From Pseudomonadota bacterium (GTDB lineage: Bacteria; Pseudomonadota; Gammaproteobacteria; Xanthomonadales; Xanthomonadaceae), in assembly GCA_019348095.1 (NCBI GenBank), contig JAHWKC010000050.1, forward strand, positions 1 to 11,546: 11,546 bases of DNA, in the 5' to 3' direction. The position numbers were made by a program, and so were the translations under genes. The notes under the pieces are model-generated. The model saw only the letters and a program-made list of their open reading frames with translations, ran no database searches and was not told the DNA's origin. Positions 8,572 through 11,546 of the stretch are shown in pieces. How positions within the stretch are numbered: the first letter of the stretch is position 1; every line of letters begins with the position of its first letter.

Positions 8572-9621
8572 GCCCGTACGCTCCGGCGCCAGAGCCTCGC
8601 CCAGCGCGTCGGCCGCGGCCTGCACCACCGGGATCACCCGCTGGTACGCCATGCGGGTCGGCCCGATGACCCCGAGCACCCCCAGCACCTGGCCGCCGGC
8701 GGCATAAGGTGCGGTCACCAGCGACACGCCTTCCAGCGGCGCTAGCCCGGTTTCCTCGCCGATGAAGATGCGCACGCCCGGCGCGCTGATCGTGCGTTCG
8801 AGCAACTGCAGGATCTCGCGCTTGCGGGCAAAGGCGTCGAACAGCTCCCGCAGCCGGTCCAGGTCGGCCAGCTCCTGCACGCCCATCAGCCGCGTCTGGC
8901 CGGCCAGCACCATGTCGTCGTGGCCGGGGATCAGCACCTGCTCGGCCAGTTCGACCGACTGCGCCAGCAGCGTTTCCATTTCGCTGCGGGCCGACTTCAG
9001 GTCGTGCAGCAGCGCAATGCGTATGTCGCCGGCCGAGCGCCCGGCGAAATGGGTGTTGAGGTAGTTGGCGACCCGCTCCAGCTCGCCGGCCTCGAATGCG
9101 CGGCGGGTCTGGATGATGCGGTTCTGCACTTCGTTGTCGGCGAACACCAGGATCGCCAGCACGCGCTGGGCGTCGATCGGGACGAAATCGATCCGCCGGA
9201 ACGCGAACTGCTCGCGCCGGGGCACGCTGACCACACCGACGAAACGGGTCATCGCCGACAGCAGCTCGGAGGCGCCGCCAAGCAGCGCCTGGGTGCCCGA
9301 CCCGGCCGTGAGCTCCTCGCGCAGGCGCGCCATGTCGCCCTCCGGCAGCGGCTGCACCTGGAGCAGCGAGTCCACGAACAACCGGTAGCCCTGGGCGGTC
9401 GGGATACGCCCGGCGGAGACGTGCGGGGCGCTGAGCAGGCCGATCTCCTCCAGGTCGCCCAGGATGCTGCGGATGGTCGCCGGGCTCACGTCCAGGCCCG
9501 CATGCCGCGCGAGCGTCTGCGACCCGACCGGTTCGCCACTGTGGATGTAGCGCGCGATCAGCGTGCGCAGCAACTGCCGGGCGCGCGGGTCGAGGTGGGG
9601 ATCGGCGGGCTTGCGGCTCAT
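8569..9621 (-). CDS. hrcA: Heat-inducible transcription repressor HrcA
   Basis: HrcA binds CIRCE operators (typically at groESL) and represses them; its activity depends on GroEL. The product is 350 residues. The winged-helix DNA-binding domain is residues 12-84: LDPRARQLLRTLIARYI, the recognition segment SPATIRSILGDLEEIGLL (46-63) and the wing HVSAGRIPTAQGYRLFVD (67-84), all strongly conserved. A GAF-like domain follows (FVGVVSVPRREQFAFRRIDF, FADNEVQNRII), and the C-terminus has the family IGPTRMAYQRVIPVV. The frame is open back to a GTG at 9771, but the extra 50 residues have no family character. The ATG at 9621 gives the normal N-terminus. No Shine-Dalgarno precedes it, and a -10 box sits just upstream, implying a leaderless mRNA. 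No CIRCE is visible in the window, so local autoregulation is not supported. Confidence 0.97.
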   Translation of the reverse strand: MSRKPADPHLDPRARQLLRTLIARYIHSGEPVGSQTLARHAGLDVSPATIRSILGDLEEIGLLSAPHVSAGRIPTAQGYRLFVDSLLQVQPLPEGDMARLREELTAGSGTQALLGGASELLSAMTRFVGVVSVPRREQFAFRRIDFVPIDAQRVLAILVFADNEVQNRIIQTRRAFEAGELERVANYLNTHFAGRSAGDIRIALLHDLKSARSEMETLLAQSVELAEQVLIPGHDDMVLAGQTRLMGVQELADLDRLRELFDAFARKREILQLLERTISAPGVRIFIGEETGLAPLEGVSLVTAPYAAGGQVLGVLGVIGPTRMAYQRVIPVVQAAADALGEALAPERTG

Positions 9622-9627
9622 GCAGTG

Positions 9628-9657
9628 GATATAGGCCCGTCGGTGTACGGACGCAAG
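9628..9657 (-). promoter_or_regulatory. Candidate hrcA promoter giving a leaderless mRNA
   Basis: On the minus strand TTGCGT (complement of 9651-9656) is 17 bases from TATATC (complement of 9628-9633), a fair sigma-70 pair. The same DNA can be read as sigma-32: CTTGCG, 15 bases, GCCTATAT (6 of 8 against CCCCATNT). Either way the -10 ends only six or seven bases before the ATG, so transcription should begin at or next to the A of the start codon. The remaining divergent region to recN (to 9790) shows no CIRCE or obvious LexA box. Confidence 0.45.
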
Positions 9658-9790
9658 CGGCGCATGGTCTCGGCCGTGGGCGGCCGCCAGCGCCATTCGC
9701 AGCCTGGGCGACGGCTTTGCGCAACATGGCAGGGCCTTCTGGACGACGGGCTTGGCCCCTCGCCCGCTCACCGGTCACAATCGCCGCCGC

Positions 9791-11476
9791 ATGCTTACCC
9801 ATCTGTCGCTCAAACAATTTGCCGTGGTCAGCGCCGCTGAACTCGGCTTCGGGCCCGGCCTGACCGTGATTTCCGGCGAAACCGGCGCGGGCAAGTCGCT
9901 GCTGGTCGATGCGCTGGGGCTGCTGTCGGGCCTGCGCGCCGACAGCAGCGTGGTCCGCCACGGCGCCGAGCGCGCCGAACTGGTCGCCGACTTCAAGCTC
10001 GATGACGTGCCGCTGGCGCGTGACTGGTTGCGCGAGAACGAGCTGGGTGAACAGGATGACGCCGAGCAGGGCGCACTGTGCCAGGTCCGCCGCGTGATTC
10101 GTGCCGATGGCGGCTCGAAGGCATGGATCAACGGACGTCCGGTGACGGTCGGGCAATTGTCCGACCTGGCCGGGCGGCTGGTCGAGATCCACGGCCAACA
10201 CGAGCACCAGGCACTGCTGTCGCGGCCCAGCCAGTTGGCCTTGCTCGACGCGTTCGGGCGCACCGACAGCGAGCGCGCGGCGGTCGCCGATGCCGCGCAA
10301 CGCTGGACCGGCCTGCTGCGCGAGCGCGAACGCTTGTCGGACCAAGGCGACGTATCCGAGCGGATCGACTGGCTGGAGCACCAATACGCCGAACTGGAGC
10401 GGGAAACGCTGGAGCCGGAATCCCTCGAGCAGTTGCAGGCCGACCACCGCCGCCACGCCCATGCCGCCGGGCTGATCGACGCCTGCGATGCCGCCTTTGC
10501 CCGGCTCGGCGGCGAGGACGGCCCGTCGCTGTCGAGGTCGCTGCAGCAGGTCCGCGGCGACCTGCAACGCGTGCTCGAGCACGAACCGCGCCTGGGCGAT
10601 GTCGACGGCATGCTCGACACCGCCGCGATCCAGCTCGACGAAGCCGTCGCGCTGCTCGACCGCGTACGCAGCGACCTCGACCTGGATCCCGCGGCGCTGG
10701 TCACGATCGAGCAGCGCCTCGGGCGCATCCATGATCTGGCGCGCAAGCACCGGGTCAAGCCCGAGCAACTGGCGGCCCAGCGCGAGGCGTTGAACGCCGA
10801 GCTGGAGAGCCTGCGCGGTGCCGGTCTGCGCCTGCAGAAGTTGGATGCCGAAATCAGCGCCGCGCACCAGGCCTGGCGCACCGCAGCCGAAAGCCTGAGC
10901 GTCGCCCGGCGCACGGCCGCACAGACCCTCTCGGGCAGCACCACCGGACTGATCGCCGAACTGGGCATGGGCGGCGGGCGTTTCGAGATCGAACTCGAGC
11001 CGATCGACGGCGATCGCCCGGACCCGCAGGGGGCTGAACGGGTCGAGTTCCTGGTTGCCGCCAATCCGGGCCAGCCGCTCCGACCGCTGCGCAAGGTCGC
11101 CTCCGGCGGCGAGCTGTCACGCATTTCCTTGGCGATCGAGGTGGCTGCGCTCGGTCTGGATGCGGTACCGACGATGGTGTTCGACGAGGTCGATTCGGGC
11201 ATCGGCGGCGGCGTCGCCGAGATCGTCGGGCAGAAACTGCGCGGGCTGGGCAACAAGCGCCAGGTGCTTTGCGTGACGCACCTGGCGCAGGTCGCCGCGC
11301 AGGGGCACGCGCATTACCGGGTGAGCAAGGCCGCCAGTGAAGGCGTGACCCAGAGCGCGGTGCAGCTGCTCGACGCGCCACAGCGCCAGGAGGAGCTGGC
11401 GCGGATGCTCGGCGGCGTGGAACTGACCCGCGAGGCACGGGCCGCGGCCAAGCGCCTGCTCAGCGACGTGAGCTGA
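9791..11476 (+). CDS. recN: DNA repair protein RecN (SMC-like ATPase)
   Basis: RecN is an SMC-like ATPase acting at double-strand breaks with RecA. The product is 561 residues (E. coli 553). The N-terminal head has Walker A GETGAGKS (29-36) and the RecN-typical VEIHGQHEHQALL (131-143). A long coiled-coil and helical middle runs from about 160 to 380. The C-terminal head has the ABC signature VASGGELSRISLAIE (436-450), Walker B and D-loop TMVFDEVDSGIGGG (461-474) and the switch histidine in VLCVTHLAQVAAQ (492-504). The ATG at 9791 gives the normal family N-terminus MLTHLSLKQFAVV; the frame runs back to a TTG at 9752, which is unlikely. No Shine-Dalgarno precedes the ATG. CACAAT (9776-9781) is a weak -10 candidate, which would again make a near-leaderless message. 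No SOS box was recognised. It is transcribed divergently from hrcA, a pairing common in this family. Confidence 0.98.
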   Translation: MLTHLSLKQFAVVSAAELGFGPGLTVISGETGAGKSLLVDALGLLSGLRADSSVVRHGAERAELVADFKLDDVPLARDWLRENELGEQDDAEQGALCQVRRVIRADGGSKAWINGRPVTVGQLSDLAGRLVEIHGQHEHQALLSRPSQLALLDAFGRTDSERAAVADAAQRWTGLLRERERLSDQGDVSERIDWLEHQYAELERETLEPESLEQLQADHRRHAHAAGLIDACDAAFARLGGEDGPSLSRSLQQVRGDLQRVLEHEPRLGDVDGMLDTAAIQLDEAVALLDRVRSDLDLDPAALVTIEQRLGRIHDLARKHRVKPEQLAAQREALNAELESLRGAGLRLQKLDAEISAAHQAWRTAAESLSVARRTAAQTLSGSTTGLIAELGMGGGRFEIELEPIDGDRPDPQGAERVEFLVAANPGQPLRPLRKVASGGELSRISLAIEVAALGLDAVPTMVFDEVDSGIGGGVAEIVGQKLRGLGNKRQVLCVTHLAQVAAQGHAHYRVSKAASEGVTQSAVQLLDAPQRQEELARMLGGVELTREARAAAKRLLSDVS

Positions 11477-11485
11477 CTTTGTATT

Positions 11486-11546
11486 TGTAGGAGCGGGCCA
11501 TGCCCGCGACCCACGCCGCCGCGTCGTTCCCGATCGCGGGCATGTC
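11486..11546. repeat. GTAG-type REP pair after recN, second arm cut by window edge
   Basis: TGTAGGAGCGGGCCATGCCC (from 11486) starts nine bases after the recN stop. The stem is GCGGGC-CAT-GCCCGC, different from the GCGGC-TTCA-GCCGC stem of the other two pairs but with the same GTAG head, so it is another subfamily with compensating stem changes. GATCGCGGGCATGTC at the very end is the beginning of an inverted partner that continues outside the window. Confidence 0.75.

Noticed and set aside
9622..9771. Upstream extension of HrcA by 50 residues from a GTG
   Set aside because: The extra segment is low in family character, and the extended start would lie close to the recN start on the other strand; the ATG at 9621 matches the usual N-terminus.
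9622..9790. CIRCE operator (TTAGCACTC-N9-GAGTGCTAA) or LexA box between hrcA and recN
   Set aside because: Looked for on both strands; no half-site of either kind was found here, nor a CIRCE before grpE or dnaK.
8294..10867. An 857-codon minus-strand open frame opposite recN, crossing hrcA out of frame
   Set aside because: It runs antisense to recN, then through hrcA in the wrong frame and through the repeat island; the hrcA and recN frames are the conserved ones.

Overview
This is an ordinary housekeeping stretch of a high-GC gammaproteobacterial chromosome, most likely from the Xanthomonadaceae/Lysobacteraceae (Lysobacter, Luteimonas, Stenotrophomonas or Xanthomonas type). The evidence is the strong G/C preference at third codon positions, the gene order recN<>hrcA-grpE-dnaK-dnaJ-dapB-carA-carB, and intergenic palindromes headed by GTAG, the hallmark of the REP/SMAG repeats of that family. 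The genus assignment is inference.

Layout: seven genes lie on the minus strand and one on the plus strand. Read in the direction of minus-strand transcription (right to left) they are hrcA (9621-8569), grpE (8163-7648), dnaK (7410-5482), dnaJ (5322-4192), dapB (3953-3201), carA (2921-1773) and the 5' 591 codons of carB (1773-1, running off the left edge). recN (9791-11476) diverges from hrcA. hrcA encodes the CIRCE-binding repressor. GrpE, DnaK and DnaJ form the Hsp70 machine. dapB is the second committed step of lysine/diaminopimelate synthesis. carA and carB overlap by one base and make carbamoyl phosphate for arginine and pyrimidines. recN is an SMC-like DNA-repair ATPase.

Regulation visible in the sequence: two good heat-shock sigma-32 promoters, one before grpE (CTTGAA-14-CCCCATTG) and one before dnaK (CTTGAA-15-CCCCAGAT). 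No CIRCE operator is visible anywhere in the window. hrcA has its own candidate promoter, whose -10 box is so close to the ATG that the mRNA should be leaderless.

The most striking non-coding feature is that every spacer of the chaperone-dapB-carA run holds repeat DNA, of at least four kinds: a large GCGGATC-type inverted repeat (hrcA/grpE), GTAG REP pairs (grpE/dnaK, dapB/carA and after recN), an inverted GAGTCCC heptad repeat (dnaK/dnaJ) and an A-rich element bounded by an 11-bp inverted repeat (dnaJ/dapB). Several lie directly on, or a few bases after, stop codons. In dapB and hrcA the TAG stop is itself part of a REP-like head. I see no new enzymatic system, phage, IS transposase, CRISPR array, tRNA or rRNA; what merits a second look is the repeat/stop-codon architecture and how it partitions the chaperone transcript.
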